DNA of 34,969 bases from NCBI GenBank assembly GCA_024277175.1, contig JAJRVT010000202.1, positions 1 to 34,969 on the forward strand, written 5' to 3'. Source of the DNA: Chloroflexota bacterium (GTDB lineage: Bacteria > Chloroflexota > Anaerolineae > Caldilineales > Caldilineaceae). Below are positions 7,738 to 16,649 of this stretch, in pieces. Position 1 is the stretch's first letter; each line of letters starts with the position of its first letter. Under the pieces are notes generated by a model. That model was not told the DNA's origin. It ran no database searches and saw only the letters and a program-made list of their open reading frames with translations. A program made the position numbers and the translations under genes.

Positions 7738-7814
7738 GAGATTGGAGATTGAGGAGATTGGAGATTGGTTCATGCGGATGTCTCGCCAGTTAATCTCCAA
7801 TCTCTAATCTCCCC
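7738..7814. repeat. Hairpin repeat, family B (AGATTGGAGATT)
   Basis: Tandem GAGATTGGAGATTGAG units on the left face complementary AATCTCCAATCTCTAATCTC on the right, leaving a loop of about 25 nt. It fills the gap between the enolase-like gene (ends 7820) and the flippase-like gene (starts 7712). Confidence 0.75.
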
Positions 7815-7819
7815 CTTCG

Positions 7820-9007
7820 CTACCCCCTCGCCTCCCACAGCCGATCCGGATCCACCTGCACGTCAGCCGCATCGGCCAGGGAAAGATAGCCGCCGCGGAG
7901 GGGCATGGGCGCGACGATGATGTCCTCCTTGAGTTTGAGAAAGAAGCTCAGCTCGGACGGGTGCTCCACGCCATCCAAGCCGGCGAAGAGCGCGGCCATG
8001 GCCGCACCCAGGCCGGCGCTGGCGTGGGAGCCAATCATAACGCCCTTGCCGCGATCCCGGGCCGCGGCCAGCATGGTCAGAGAGTCGGTGTAGCCGGTGC
8101 GGGGCGTCTTGATGTTGAGCACGTCGAAGGTGTCCAGGGCCAGCTCCCGGCGCAGGTCGCGCGGGGTGATGCAACTGTCGTCGCCGATAAGCGGCAAGCG
8201 CCCGCCCGCGCGCAGGGCCGCCCGCTCCTGGATCAGCTCCACGGGCAGAGGCTCCTCGCAGTAGAGCAGCCCCATCTCCCGCAGTTGGTCCAGCCGGCGG
8301 GCTGCGTTGTCGGGCGTGAAGGTTTCGTTGGCGTCGGCGTAAAGTTCACAGCCATCGCCCAGCCGCTGCCGAAGCTCGGCCAGGCGGGCCAGGTCCTCGT
8401 TCCAGTCCCGCCCCACCTTGACCTTGAAGACGCGCACGCCCTGTGCGTAGACCCGTTCGGCCTCCTGCAACACGGCCTCCCGCTCGCCCATGCCCAGGAT
8501 ATAGGAGACCCGCACCCGCTCTTTGACCACGCCCAGATGCTCGGCCAGGGTCATGCCCTTGCTCTGGGCCACGGCCGCGTGGAGAGCCATGTCCAGCGCG
8601 CCTTTGGCCACGTTGTTGGCCTTGATCTCATGCAGCCGGGGCGGCGCGTCCACAGGCGACAGCCCGACGACGCGGGGAGCCAACTCCTGTTCGATAATGC
8701 CGGTGATGCTGGAGGCCGTCTCGCCGTAGATGGTGGGTCGGGGCGGCGCTTCGGCCACGCCCGTCGCGCCGTCGCTCAGCGTCACCTCCACCAGCACATG
8801 GCGCAGTTCGGAGAGCGAACTGCTCTTGCCCCAGCGCAGCGCGCCGTGCATGGGCAGGCGGAAGGGGATGGTGCGCACGCGGGCGACGGTGACAGGATGA
8901 CAAGATGACAAGGTGAGGGGGTGACAGGATGACAAGGTGACAGGATGACCGGATAATTCAGAGATCATAGGCCGTTTATCAGTTGATTGGTCACTTCGCA
9001 TCGTCAT
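7820..9007 (-). CDS. Enolase-superfamily enzyme (MLE subgroup; mandelate racemase/muconate lactonizing type)
   Basis: All barrel catalytic positions of the muconate-lactonizing subgroup are visible: the KxK pair in RVFKVKVGRDW (about residue 195), metal ligands D in LYADANETF, E in LYCEEPLP and D in LIGDDSC, and the opposite-face lysine in LNIKTPRTG. The capping domain is N-terminal (LRWGKSSSLSELRHVLVEV). Such enzymes abstract a proton alpha to a carboxylate (cycloisomerases, N-acylamino-acid racemases, dipeptide epimerases, OSB synthases). The end of the barrel reads GSHASAGLGAAMAALF and lacks the DxD motif of typical dipeptide epimerases, so I leave the substrate open. The N-terminus is odd: residues about 20-40 ([20 protein letters not shown]) are translated from the family-C repeat, so the original start may have been further in. 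It lies 20 nt downstream of the P-loop gene and is probably co-transcribed with it. Confidence 0.85.
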   Translation of the reverse strand: MTMRSDQSTDKRPMISELSGHPVTLSSCHPLTLSSCHPVTVARVRTIPFRLPMHGALRWGKSSSLSELRHVLVEVTLSDGATGVAEAPPRPTIYGETASSITGIIEQELAPRVVGLSPVDAPPRLHEIKANNVAKGALDMALHAAVAQSKGMTLAEHLGVVKERVRVSYILGMGEREAVLQEAERVYAQGVRVFKVKVGRDWNEDLARLAELRQRLGDGCELYADANETFTPDNAARRLDQLREMGLLYCEEPLPVELIQERAALRAGGRLPLIGDDSCITPRDLRRELALDTFDVLNIKTPRTGYTDSLTMLAAARDRGKGVMIGSHASAGLGAAMAALFAGLDGVEHPSELSFFLKLKEDIIVAPMPLRGGYLSLADAADVQVDPDRLWEARG

Positions 9008-9062
9008 CTTGTCACCCCCTCATCCTGTCACCTTGTCATCTTGTCATCCTGCCATCTTGTCA
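8886..9062. repeat. Facing arrays of GACAGGATGACAAGG repeats (family C)
   Basis: A tandem array of about 9-10 base units (TGACAGGATGACAAGGTGAC) at 8886-8951 faces a complementary array at 9003-9062, forming a long imperfect hairpin about a 50-nt centre. The left array is translated in frame as part of the enolase-like protein; the right array encodes the last residues (WQDDKMTR) and the stop of the P-loop ATPase. The same family occurs at 21197-21304 and 22850-23067. Confidence 0.8.
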
Positions 9063-9894
9063 AAAACGCCCTTACCTCATACGCCACCGCGACCGGATCG
9101 TTCGTCACCGTATCCACGACCAGGGTGCGGTCGGGGGCTGCGTTTTCCAGGGCGACGATGGCCGCGGCGGGGTCGTAGTTGCGGCGTTCGCTAACCATAA
9201 TGCGCAGCTTGGCGACCAGCTCCGCGGCCGTGACGTCGCCCCGGCGGGCCAGATCCAGGAGGGCCTGTTCCTCGGCAGGGGAGAAAAGATGGCGGGCTTC
9301 TTCCACGCCCAGCGCCTGGAAATCGCGCAGATGAGCGTCCACGTCATCCCTCGCGGGCGGAGCAGGCGCTACATCTTCCATATGGTCGAAGGCGTCGTCG
9401 CGGCCCAGCAGGCGTTGCACCCGCACCACGTCCGGCGCATCCAGCACCACGAAACGGGCTTGGGGCAGACGCTCTGCCGCGTAGCTCACTTCCTCCTCGC
9501 CCCGCAGGCCGTCGAAGAGCAGCAGGCCGCTCCGCCGCTTCGGATCCACCCAAAGCCGGGCCAACACGTGGGCCATGCCTCCGGGATTGCGCGTCCGATA
9601 GCGGCGGGTGTAATCGAAGCGGCGTTGGCGATCCCGGACCGGCGTGCGGGGTTCGCCGTCCTGCTGCTGGAGATGGCTGATGATCAGCTGGTCGGTCAGT
9701 TCCCGGCGGTTGGGCAGCAGCGCAAAATCCACGCCGATCTGGCCCAGGGCGTCCACGGTTGCGCTCTTGCCCACGCCCGTCACGCCCACCAGGATCAGCA
9801 GCGGCGCGTTGGCCAGGGGCCGCCAGCCCGGCGGTGCATCCCCCGCACCCAGGCCGGGCGCAATTTCCGTCCAGGAAGTATGTAAGATCGTCAT
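9028..9894 (-). CDS. P-loop (AAA-like) NTPase of unknown function
   Basis: The 288-residue cytoplasmic protein has Walker A GVTGVGKS at residues 37-44. A plausible Walker B is SGLLLFDGLRGEEE (hydrophobic strand ending in D). Between them is a very basic region (PVRDRQRRFDYTRRYRTRNP) that could contact nucleic acid or phosphorylated ligand. The overall shape resembles small kinases or single-domain ATPases in which a nucleotide is bound and a second substrate is gripped by arginines; I do not recognise the exact family. The start ATG at 9894 is supported by GAGGAA six nt upstream. The C-terminal residues WQDDKMTR are encoded by repeat DNA and may be a recent replacement of the original end. 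It lies upstream of the enolase-like gene with a 20-nt gap, which suggests an operon. Confidence 0.7.
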   Translation of the reverse strand: MTILHTSWTEIAPGLGAGDAPPGWRPLANAPLLILVGVTGVGKSATVDALGQIGVDFALLPNRRELTDQLIISHLQQQDGEPRTPVRDRQRRFDYTRRYRTRNPGGMAHVLARLWVDPKRRSGLLLFDGLRGEEEVSYAAERLPQARFVVLDAPDVVRVQRLLGRDDAFDHMEDVAPAPPARDDVDAHLRDFQALGVEEARHLFSPAEEQALLDLARRGDVTAAELVAKLRIMVSERRNYDPAAAIVALENAAPDRTLVVDTVTNDPVAVAYEVRAFLTRWQDDKMTR

Positions 9895-9913
9895 TGGCGA
9901 TTCCTCATTTCAA

Positions 9914-10003
9914 CTTTGACGCAAAGGTGCAGGGACGCAAAGGGGCGCAGAGGTTTTTGTTTTTCTTTGCGTTTCTTTGCGCCTCCGCGTCTTTGCGTCA
10001 AAG
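9914..10003. repeat. Hairpin repeat, family D (GACGCAAAGGTGC)
   Basis: The left arm CTTTGACGCAAAGGTGCAGG continues with GACGCAAAGGGGCGCAGAGG and faces the complementary right arm TTTGCGTTTCTTTGCGCCTC ending in TTTGCGTCAAAG, with a T-rich centre. It sits between the divergent P-loop gene and the ettA promoter. Confidence 0.75.
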
Positions 10004-10032
10004 CAGTTCTCACCCTCCGCCGCGCCCGCGCT

Positions 10033-10062
10033 TTGACAAGGCGCCCGGTTCCTCGCTACACT
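10033..10062 (+). promoter_or_regulatory. Candidate housekeeping promoter for ettA
   Basis: TTGACA at 10033-10038 and TACACT at 10057-10062 are separated by 18 nt. The -35 is a perfect consensus and the -10 matches four of six. The start site would be near 10069, giving an 87-nt leader to the ATG at 10156. Confidence 0.6.
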
Positions 10063-10155
10063 CTGCTCACGTTCGCCGCCCATTATAACCAACCTTTGCC
10101 ATGCCGCGCGAAAACCCGGGGTGGCGTTTCGACACGAAAACGATGGTGATTCTTC

Positions 10156-11835
10156 ATGAGTGAAAAAATAATCTTCTCCCTGATCGGCGTCAACAAGACC
10201 TATCCCCCCAACCGCCAGGTGATCAAGGACATCAGCCTCTCCTTCTTCTACGGAGCCAAAATCGGCGTCCTGGGGCTGAACGGGGCTGGCAAAAGCACCC
10301 TGCTGCGCATCATCGCCGGCCTGGAAACCGAGTTCAACGGCGAGCGCATCATCGCCGACGGCCTGTCCATCGGCTACCTGGAACAGGAGCCGCAACTGGA
10401 CGATGGCAAGACCGTGCGCGAAGTGGTGGAGGAGGGCGTCCAGGAGGTGGTGGACGCGCTGGCCGAGTTCGACGAGATCAACATGCGCTTCGGCGAGGAA
10501 CTGACGCCGGAAGAGATGGACGAGTTGCTGGTGCGGCAGGGCGATGTCCAGGATAAGCTGGACGCGCTGGACGCCTGGGACCTGGACTCGCGCCTGGATC
10601 TGGCCATGGACGCGCTGCGCTGCCCGCCGGGCGAAACGCCGGTCGCCGTTCTCTCTGGCGGCGAACGGCGGCGGGTAGCCCTCTGCCGCCTGCTGCTCCA
10701 GGAGCCGGACATCCTGTTGCTGGACGAGCCTACCAACCACCTGGATGCGGAGTCCGTGGCCTGGCTGGAGACCCATCTACAGGAATACAGAGGCACGGTC
10801 ATCGCCGTGACCCATGACCGCTATTTTCTCGACAACGTGGCCGGCTGGATCCTGGAACTGGACCGGGGTCATGGCATCCCCTGGAAGGGCAACTACTCGT
10901 CATGGCTGGCCCAGAAACAGCAGCGCCTGGCCCAGGAAGAGAAAGCCGAATCCCAGCGTCAGAAGACCTTGCAGCGGGAGTTGGACTGGCTCAACATGAC
11001 GCCCAAGGCCCGGCAGACCAAGAGCAAGGCCCGCATCAACGCCTACAATCAACTCTTTTCCCAGGAGATGGAGCGGGCCCGGGAAAGCCAGGAAATCTAT
11101 ATTGCGCCCGGCCCGCGCCTGGGGGACGTGGTGGTGCGCGCCGAACACGTGAGCAAGGCATTCGGCGACAATCTGCTCTACGAGGACCTGACTTTCGACG
11201 CACCTCCGGGGGCCATCGTCGGCATCATCGGGGCTAACGGAGCCGGCAAGACCACCCTCTTCCGCATGATCGTGGGCCAGGACGCGCCCGACGGGGGGAC
11301 GCTCATGGTGGGCGATACAGTCAAGCTGGCCTACGTGGATCAGAGTCGGGACAGCCTGGACCCGGAGAAGACGGTCTGGGAAGAGATTTCGGACAGCAAT
11401 GACCAGCTCAAACTGGGCGATCGGCTGGTGAACTCCCGCGCCTATGTGGCCCGCTTTAACTTCAGCGGTTCGGATCAGCAGAAGAAGGTGGGCAGCCTCT
11501 CCGGCGGCGAGCGCAATCGGGTGCATCTGGCCAAGGTGCTCAAATCCGGAGCCAACCTGCTCCTGCTGGATGAGCCAAGCAACGACCTCGACGTGAACAC
11601 CCTGCGAGCGTTGGAAGACGCGCTAGAGCGTTTCGCCGGTTCGGCCTTCGTCATCTCCCATGATCGCTGGTTTCTGGACCGGGTCGCCACCCATATTCTG
11701 GCCTTCGAGGGCGACAGCCAGGCGGTCTGGTATCCGGGAGCCTACAGCGACTATGAAACCGATCGCCACCGCCGCCTGGGTCCGGCCGCGGACCGTCCCC
11801 ACCGCATCACCTACCGCAAGCTGCGGCGGGATTGA
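10156..11835 (+). CDS. ettA: Energy-dependent translational throttle protein EttA (ABC-F)
   Basis: The 559-residue soluble protein has two ABC ATPase domains and no membrane segment. Domain 1: Walker A GLNGAGKST at 40-48, signature LSGGERRRVAL, Walker B LLLDEPTNHLD, H-loop THDRYFLDNV. Domain 2: Walker A GANGAGKTT, signature LSGGERNRVHL, Walker B LLLDEPSNDLD, H-loop SHDRWFLDRV. The linker between the domains is helical and charged (the P-site tRNA interaction motif region, LQRELDWLNMTPKARQTKSK), and the C-terminus PHRITYRKLRR is typical of EttA rather than Uup or drug-resistance ABC-F proteins. EttA binds the ribosomal E site and gates the first peptide bond in response to the ATP/ADP ratio. 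Length matches the family. The ribosome-binding site is weak. Transcribed from its own promoter and followed by the hairpin at 11845. Confidence 0.93.
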   Translation: MSEKIIFSLIGVNKTYPPNRQVIKDISLSFFYGAKIGVLGLNGAGKSTLLRIIAGLETEFNGERIIADGLSIGYLEQEPQLDDGKTVREVVEEGVQEVVDALAEFDEINMRFGEELTPEEMDELLVRQGDVQDKLDALDAWDLDSRLDLAMDALRCPPGETPVAVLSGGERRRVALCRLLLQEPDILLLDEPTNHLDAESVAWLETHLQEYRGTVIAVTHDRYFLDNVAGWILELDRGHGIPWKGNYSSWLAQKQQRLAQEEKAESQRQKTLQRELDWLNMTPKARQTKSKARINAYNQLFSQEMERARESQEIYIAPGPRLGDVVVRAEHVSKAFGDNLLYEDLTFDAPPGAIVGIIGANGAGKTTLFRMIVGQDAPDGGTLMVGDTVKLAYVDQSRDSLDPEKTVWEEISDSNDQLKLGDRLVNSRAYVARFNFSGSDQQKKVGSLSGGERNRVHLAKVLKSGANLLLLDEPSNDLDVNTLRALEDALERFAGSAFVISHDRWFLDRVATHILAFEGDSQAVWYPGAYSDYETDRHRRLGPAADRPHRITYRKLRRD

Positions 11836-11844
11836 GAAAAAGCA

Positions 11845-11939
11845 ATAGAACGCGGATTATACGGATCGGGCGGATCAACGCGGATTTTTTGAAAGAAAAT
11901 CCGCGTTGATCCGCCCGATCCGTATAATCTGTGTTCTAT
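11845..11939. repeat. Long hairpin repeat, family A, best-paired copy
   Basis: The arms run about 44 bases each with only a few mismatches: ATAGAACGCGGATTATACGG on the left and CCGTATAATCTGTGTTCTAT on the right, centred on TTTTTTGAAAGAAAA. It begins 10 nt after the ettA stop and probably ends that transcript. It accounts for the first third of the 349-nt gap 11836-12184; the rest holds the promoter at 11960 and an untranslated leader of about 190 nt in which I see no recognised riboswitch. Confidence 0.85.
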
Positions 11940-11959
11940 CCCCTCCGTTTTCGAAAGGG

Positions 11960-11988
11960 TTGCGCTAATCGTATAAACCTATTATGAT
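11960..11988 (+). promoter_or_regulatory. Candidate promoter for the family-5 binding-protein operon
   Basis: TTGCGC (11960-11965) and TATGAT (11983-11988) are separated by 17 nt. The predicted start site is near 11995, leaving a long leader before the GTG at 12185. Confidence 0.55.
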
Positions 11989-12184
11989 AGGCTAGTGTAT
12001 CGCCGATTGGGTGCGTCGTTGCTCCTGACCATCGCTCGATCGGCGTCATCGCGTTATCGTTTCCGAGCAGGCGGAATTCCTGCATGGTTAGCATCTTCGA
12101 AGTCCCCCTCTGTACTTGCTTTTATGTTCGCGCAACTCTGCGCGGATGTACACACAAAACACCATATCAAGAGGAGGAAGAACC

Positions 12185-13981
12185 GTGCATAGTTCAAAAC
12201 TCGCCCTATCAAAGCGGATGCTGGCTGTAATTGCAATCCTATTGTTGGCGGGGCTGCTTCAGGCCTGCGCAGGCGCACCAGCCGCGGAAGCGCCCGCCGC
12301 GGCCGAAACCGGCGGCGAAGCGGCCGGTCCTGTGGTCAATGCACTGGGCAAGGAATTGCCCGCCGACGCTGCGCCCCTGGAGCAGCAGGTGCTGGTCTAC
12401 CCATACGCGGCCGGCAACACCTTCACCACCATCGACATCTACGAGGCCGTCTACCAGCGCGCGGATGGCTTGACGGACCTGCTTTCGGACGCGCTGGTGC
12501 GCGTCGACAAGAACTTTGACCTGCATCCGGGCGCGGCCACAGAATGGTCTGTGGATGAGAGCGGCCTGGCCTGGACGTTCAAGCTAGATCCGAACCTGAT
12601 GTGGAACGACGGCACGCCGGTCACGGCTGACGACTATGTGGCTACGCTCCAGTATGGCGCCGACCCGGAGCACGCCTGGGACTTCACTTGGTATTTCAAT
12701 GGCGTGATCAAGAACTGGAGCCAGGTGGTGGCGGGCGAGATGCCGCTGGAAGATCTGGGCGTTCGCGCCGAAGACGCCAATACCTTGGTCGTCGAGACCG
12801 AGACGCCGGCCCCCTACCTGCCCGCCATGCTCATCTATTCTACGCCGTTGCAGAAGAAGGCCCTGGGAGAATACGGTCCGCTCTACAACTCCAACCCGGA
12901 GACGTCCGTCTCATCCGGTCCTTACAAACTGGTGGAATGGTCCAGAGATCAACGGCTGGTCTATGAGATCAACCCCGACTACAAGGGAACCAACGTCCCC
13001 TACATCGAGAAGATCATCTCCCTGGGTATCGGCAACGACGGCTACCTGCCCGCCTACGAAGCCAATGAGATCGACTTCGCACTGGGACGCTACCTCTCAC
13101 CGGCCGACATCCAGATCATTCTCTCCGATCCGGAACTGAAGGCGCAGTACCACCCCCATCCCGGCGATTTCCGCACCTATTACTTCTTCTTCGATGACTC
13201 CAAGCCGCCTTTCGACGATCTGCGCGTGCGCCAGGCCTTCGCCTACGCCCTGGACCGGCAGGGGCTGATCGACAACGTGATCAAGGAACAGGGCATTCCC
13301 GCCTATTCGTTCCTCATGCCCGGCTTCCCGGCGTCCAACTCCGAGGCGTATAAGGACATCTATCCCTATAATCTCGACAAGGCCCGGGAACTGCTGGCCG
13401 AGGCCGGTTATCCCAACGGCGAAGGCTTCCCCAAGTTGACGCTGACCCTGCGCAACGAGCCGGCCATGCCGGAAGCCGTGGCCCAGGCCTACGCCTCCAC
13501 GCTCAAGGATGAGTTGGGCATCGAGGTCGATGTGAGCAACATGGAATTCAAGACCTACGTAGACGCCATGCTGGCCGATCCGACCGAGATTCAATTCTCC
13601 CTGATCTCCTATGGCATGGACTTCCTGGATCCGAGCAACATGCTGGGCGTCTTCGTCTCTGGCGGCCGCCACACCTGGAGCAACCCGGAGTATGATGAAC
13701 TGGTGACCAAGGCTTCGAGCTTTGTCGGCGATCCGGCAGAGCGCATCAAGATGTTCCAGGACGCCGAGAAGATCCTGGTCGATGATGTGGGCGGCGTCTT
13801 CGTCTACCACCAGACCCCGGGCGATCTTTACAAGCCCTATCTGGTAGGCGAGGCCCTGACGCCGGACAACAACGGCGTCGCAGCCTGGCACTGGCCCGGC
13901 TTCTCTGGCTTTAGTACGCTCATGCAGGATGTGTACATCTCCAATGAGGTGACCGACTACCGCCCAACGCCTCCGCAGTAG
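12185..13981 (+). CDS. ABC transporter solute-binding lipoprotein, family 5 (oligopeptide/glycoside type)
   Basis: The start is GTG at 12185, directly after the strong ribosome-binding site AAGAGGAGGAAG. The 598-residue protein has a lipoprotein signal (core [13 protein letters not shown], lipobox LQAC with C28), an alanine-rich linker and then a full SBP_bac_5 domain: [20 protein letters not shown], the hallmark [19 protein letters not shown], then [18 protein letters not shown] and [20 protein letters not shown]. Family-5 proteins bind oligopeptides, nickel, heme, or plant-derived oligosaccharides. The permeases follow at 14221 and 15150, and a GH31 glycosidase lies downstream, so a glycoside ligand is a reasonable inference here; a peptide ligand cannot be excluded. 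Anchored on the outer face of the cytoplasmic membrane. Confidence 0.9.
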   Translation: MHSSKLALSKRMLAVIAILLLAGLLQACAGAPAAEAPAAAETGGEAAGPVVNALGKELPADAAPLEQQVLVYPYAAGNTFTTIDIYEAVYQRADGLTDLLSDALVRVDKNFDLHPGAATEWSVDESGLAWTFKLDPNLMWNDGTPVTADDYVATLQYGADPEHAWDFTWYFNGVIKNWSQVVAGEMPLEDLGVRAEDANTLVVETETPAPYLPAMLIYSTPLQKKALGEYGPLYNSNPETSVSSGPYKLVEWSRDQRLVYEINPDYKGTNVPYIEKIISLGIGNDGYLPAYEANEIDFALGRYLSPADIQIILSDPELKAQYHPHPGDFRTYYFFFDDSKPPFDDLRVRQAFAYALDRQGLIDNVIKEQGIPAYSFLMPGFPASNSEAYKDIYPYNLDKARELLAEAGYPNGEGFPKLTLTLRNEPAMPEAVAQAYASTLKDELGIEVDVSNMEFKTYVDAMLADPTEIQFSLISYGMDFLDPSNMLGVFVSGGRHTWSNPEYDELVTKASSFVGDPAERIKMFQDAEKILVDDVGGVFVYHQTPGDLYKPYLVGEALTPDNNGVAAWHWPGFSGFSTLMQDVYISNEVTDYRPTPPQ

Positions 13982-14034
13982 ACAATCACTTCCGTAGGGG
14001 CGCAGCAAACAGCCCATCTACGGGAGCCAACTGA

Positions 14035-14076
14035 GGCGTGGACGCGGACCTTGCAAACAGGGTCCGCGTCCACGCC
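14035..14076 (+). terminator. Strong hairpin between binding protein and permease genes
   Basis: Perfect 16-bp stem (14035-14050 with 14061-14076; GGCGTGGACGCGGACC / GGTCCGCGTCCACGCC) with a 10-nt loop, followed by only a short pyrimidine stretch (CATCTCTTTCT). More likely a partial terminator or RNA-stabilising hairpin than a full stop, since the permeases downstream have no obvious own promoter. It would let the binding protein be made in excess, as with malE/malF-type spacers. The remainder of the gap 13982-14220 shows nothing else I recognise. Confidence 0.6.
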
Positions 14077-14220
14077 CCATCTCTTTCTACGTTCACGAAC
14101 AGTCATCACGGGCGGTTTCACGCCAATCACGACAAAAACAATCCGTGCAACCGGCGTAAACCCGCGGTTGATTTGCAAAAGAACAGTTACCCTTCAACAC
14201 AGCGTTAGTGGAAGAATGCA

Positions 14221-15153
14221 ATGATACGTTATATTCTGGGCAGACTTCTGGGCATTGCGCTGGTGCTCCTGGTGGTGAGCATTGTCATCTTCTTGCTGAT
14301 GCACGCTATCCCCGGCGGCCCTTTCGATGAAGCAAAGATGCCCCTGCCGGCGGCGGCCAAGGCCAATATCCTGCGCAAATACGGCCTGGACAAACCCCTT
14401 TACGAACAATACGCTCGTTACATGTGGGCGGCGTTGCACGGCGACTTCGGCACGCCTTTCCAAAGCCCCACCGAATCGGTCACCGGGCTGATCGCACGCA
14501 CTTGGCCGGTAAGTTTCAAATTGGGCATGGTCACCCTGGCCTTCGCCCTTCCCCTGGGGATGTTCGCCGGTGTGCTGGCGGCCACGCGCCAAAACACATG
14601 GATTGACTACACAGCCACCTTCCTCTCGTCTCTGGGGTTGACGATCCCCAATTTCGTGATCGCGGTCTGGCTCATGCTCCTCTTCGCCGTGCATTGGAAG
14701 ATATTGCCTACCGGCGGCTGGGGTCACTGGTACAACTATATCATGCCCGCGATCTCGCTTGGCCTGGCGCCCATGGCGTTGACGGCCCGCTACACCCGCA
14801 CCAGCCTGCTGGAAGTCAAGCGCGCTGACTACGTCCGCACGGCACGCGCCAAGGGCCTCTCCTCCAATCAGGTGCTCTGGCGTCACAGCATGAAAAATGC
14901 ACTGATTCCGTTGATCACCATCCTGGGGCCGCAGATCCCCAACCTGATCACAGGCACGATCTTCGTAGAAAGCATCTTCCGCATTCCGGGCCTGGGCAAG
15001 TTTTTCGTCACCAGCATCTTTCGCCGCGACTATCCCATGATCATGGGGACGCTCCTGCTGGTGGCGCTGGTCTGGTCCATCGTTTACCTGATCACCGATC
15101 TCCTCTATATGGTGGTGGATCCACGCGTCCGATTGGACAAGAAATCATCATGA
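14221..15153 (+). CDS. ABC transporter permease, DppB/OppB type
   Basis: The 310-residue integral membrane protein has six predicted helices. N-terminal [20 protein letters not shown] and [10 protein letters not shown] are typical of DppB. The EAA coupling loop is [21 protein letters not shown] with the conserved G, and the end [11 protein letters not shown] is diagnostic for the family. It is the first half of the heteromeric channel for the binding protein at 12185. The ATG at 14221 has GGAAG about 8 nt upstream. Its last four bases overlap the start of the next permease (ATGA), implying translational coupling. Confidence 0.92.
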   Translation: MIRYILGRLLGIALVLLVVSIVIFLLMHAIPGGPFDEAKMPLPAAAKANILRKYGLDKPLYEQYARYMWAALHGDFGTPFQSPTESVTGLIARTWPVSFKLGMVTLAFALPLGMFAGVLAATRQNTWIDYTATFLSSLGLTIPNFVIAVWLMLLFAVHWKILPTGGWGHWYNYIMPAISLGLAPMALTARYTRTSLLEVKRADYVRTARAKGLSSNQVLWRHSMKNALIPLITILGPQIPNLITGTIFVESIFRIPGLGKFFVTSIFRRDYPMIMGTLLLVALVWSIVYLITDLLYMVVDPRVRLDKKSS

Positions 15154-16049
15154 GCGCAACGACTATTCATCCTGAAGAAACGCCCACCATGCGCACTAAT
15201 CTGCGCCACCGCAGCCTGCTGAGCGACGCCTTGCGTCGATTCAGCCACAATAAGCTGGCCATGTTCGGGCTGACGATTGTGGCCTTGCTGGTCTTCGCCG
15301 CCATCTTCGCCAATCTCATCGCACCCTTTCCCTATGACGAAGCCAATGTCACCGAGGCGCTCCAATTCCCTAGCGGCGCCCACTGGATGGGGACCGACGA
15401 GGTGGGGCGCGACGTCTACTCGCGCATCATCTATGGCGCACGCATCTCCCTGCTGGTGGGGCTTAGCTCCCAACTCATCGCGCTGATGATCGGCGTGCCC
15501 CTGGGTCTGGCTGCCGGCCTGATGGGGGGCAAAGTGGATTGGCTGGTCATGCGCCTGGTGGAGGTGATGACGTCTCTACCGGCATTGATGATCGCGCTGC
15601 TCCTCATCGCCATCTTCGGCGGCGGGCTGGTCAATGTGATCGTGGCCATCGGCCTGGTGGCCTGGCTGGACGCCTGCCGTCTGCTGCGCGGGCAACTGCT
15701 TTCCCTGCGCGAGCGGGATTTCGTGCTGGCCGCGCGCACCATCGGCGTCAGAAACCGGCGTATCGCCGTGCGCCACCTGCTGCCCAACGCCATCGCCCCC
15801 CTGATCGTGGCCATCACCATCGGCGTGCCCACGGCCATCTTCACCGAGGCCGGCCTTTCCTTCCTGGGGCTGGGCGTCAACGACCCCGTGCCCAGTTGGG
15901 GCAAGATGGTGGGCGACGCACTGCCCTACATGCGGGTCTACTGGTATCTGGGCGTCTTCCCCACCCTGGCCATCGCCCTGACCATGCTGGGCTTCACCTT
16001 CATGGGCGACGGCCTGCGCGACGCGTTCGACACAGCGGGGAGTAAGTAG
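15150..16049 (+). CDS. ABC transporter permease, DppC/OppC type
   Basis: The 299-residue partner of the DppB-like subunit has an N-terminal cytoplasmic segment, then [20 protein letters not shown], the DppC signature [20 protein letters not shown], the EAA loop [22 protein letters not shown] and the C-terminal [13 protein letters not shown]. There are about six membrane helices. It overlaps the upstream gene by four bases. No DppD/DppF ATPase follows; the next gene is an unrelated small protein. The pair therefore needs ATPases encoded elsewhere, possibly shared with other importers. Confident as to family. Confidence 0.92.
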   Translation: MSATTIHPEETPTMRTNLRHRSLLSDALRRFSHNKLAMFGLTIVALLVFAAIFANLIAPFPYDEANVTEALQFPSGAHWMGTDEVGRDVYSRIIYGARISLLVGLSSQLIALMIGVPLGLAAGLMGGKVDWLVMRLVEVMTSLPALMIALLLIAIFGGGLVNVIVAIGLVAWLDACRLLRGQLLSLRERDFVLAARTIGVRNRRIAVRHLLPNAIAPLIVAITIGVPTAIFTEAGLSFLGLGVNDPVPSWGKMVGDALPYMRVYWYLGVFPTLAIALTMLGFTFMGDGLRDAFDTAGSK

Positions 16050-16128
16050 CGAAAAAACGCAAGTGGCATGGACGAACGAGAAATGCTACAATGGCCTGCA
16101 CGCGGGCAAAGAAACAGGAGAAGCGCAC

Positions 16129-16587
16129 ATGGCTATCATCGTCGAATCCTATCCAGTCCCGGAAAAAGGGCCGATGGATTTGAATCTTCAATACTCCTTT
16201 GAAATCAAGTCAACGGCGGACGAAGCGCGCCGTCAGGTCAATCATTGGTTGCGCAATGAAGTCAGCATGCTACTGAAAGCGGAATCACCAACGCTGGTGA
16301 TCAAGGAGTGCGCCGTATGGCGCGTTCCTGTTGTCTTCAGCGCGCCGGGCGTGGGTCAGGTAAGAGTCGTCGATGCGGTGGATGTGGACGTGGTAACTGG
16401 CCAAATGGATATAGCACCTGAACGCAAACTGAATATTGAACGTCAGGCGGAGGCATTGGCGAAGCGTTTGCCTCCTTACCGCCCTCTCCGAGAAAGCCCG
16501 ATGGACTACATGGCGAAAGCTGTTCCTCCCGCACAAAAGCTAATCCTTGATGAAAACGGCTATCCCATTATGGTTACGTCATCTTAA
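16129..16587 (+). CDS. Small soluble protein of unknown function
   Basis: The predicted protein has 152 residues. I chose the ATG at 16129 because ACAGGAGA lies about 6 nt upstream; an in-frame start at 16063 exists but has no such site. It has no signal peptide or membrane segment. The middle part alternates hydrophobic strands (VIKECAVWRVPVVFSAPG, VDAVDVDVVTGQMDI), reminiscent of a small alpha/beta or PepSY-like fold, preceded by a helix (STADEARRQVNHWLRNEVSM). The C-terminus is proline-rich with KLILDENGYPIMV. It lies 79 nt after the DppC-like gene and 62 nt before GH31, in the same direction, so co-transcription is possible. I do not recognise the family. Codon use is less GC-biased than in its neighbours, which may indicate separate origin. 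Confidence 0.65.
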   Translation: MAIIVESYPVPEKGPMDLNLQYSFEIKSTADEARRQVNHWLRNEVSMLLKAESPTLVIKECAVWRVPVVFSAPGVGQVRVVDAVDVDVVTGQMDIAPERKLNIERQAEALAKRLPPYRPLRESPMDYMAKAVPPAQKLILDENGYPIMVTSS

Positions 16588-16649
16588 AGGCGAACCCCGA
16601 TGACGCCCCCAATCATTTTACGCGTTCCTCATTTTCAACAACAAAGCAG

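Noticed and set aside
6985-7800. Minus-strand open frame of 271 codons overlapping the flippase-like gene
   Set aside because: It is out of phase with the PF03706 motifs, rich in R/P/G/A, and begins inside the hairpin repeat. It is a shadow frame.
9007-9007. Simple frameshift at the start of the enolase-like gene
   Set aside because: The frame is open through the repeat and continues into the family domain, so there is no break; only the true start is uncertain.
10374-10802. Minus-strand frame inside ettA (serine/arginine-rich)
   Set aside because: It is opposite to highly conserved ABC-F sequence and has no domain features; a shadow.
11989-12184. Riboswitch in the long leader of the family-5 binding-protein gene
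   Set aside because: I could not find any conserved riboswitch core or a convincing terminator/anti-terminator pair in the 190-nt leader.
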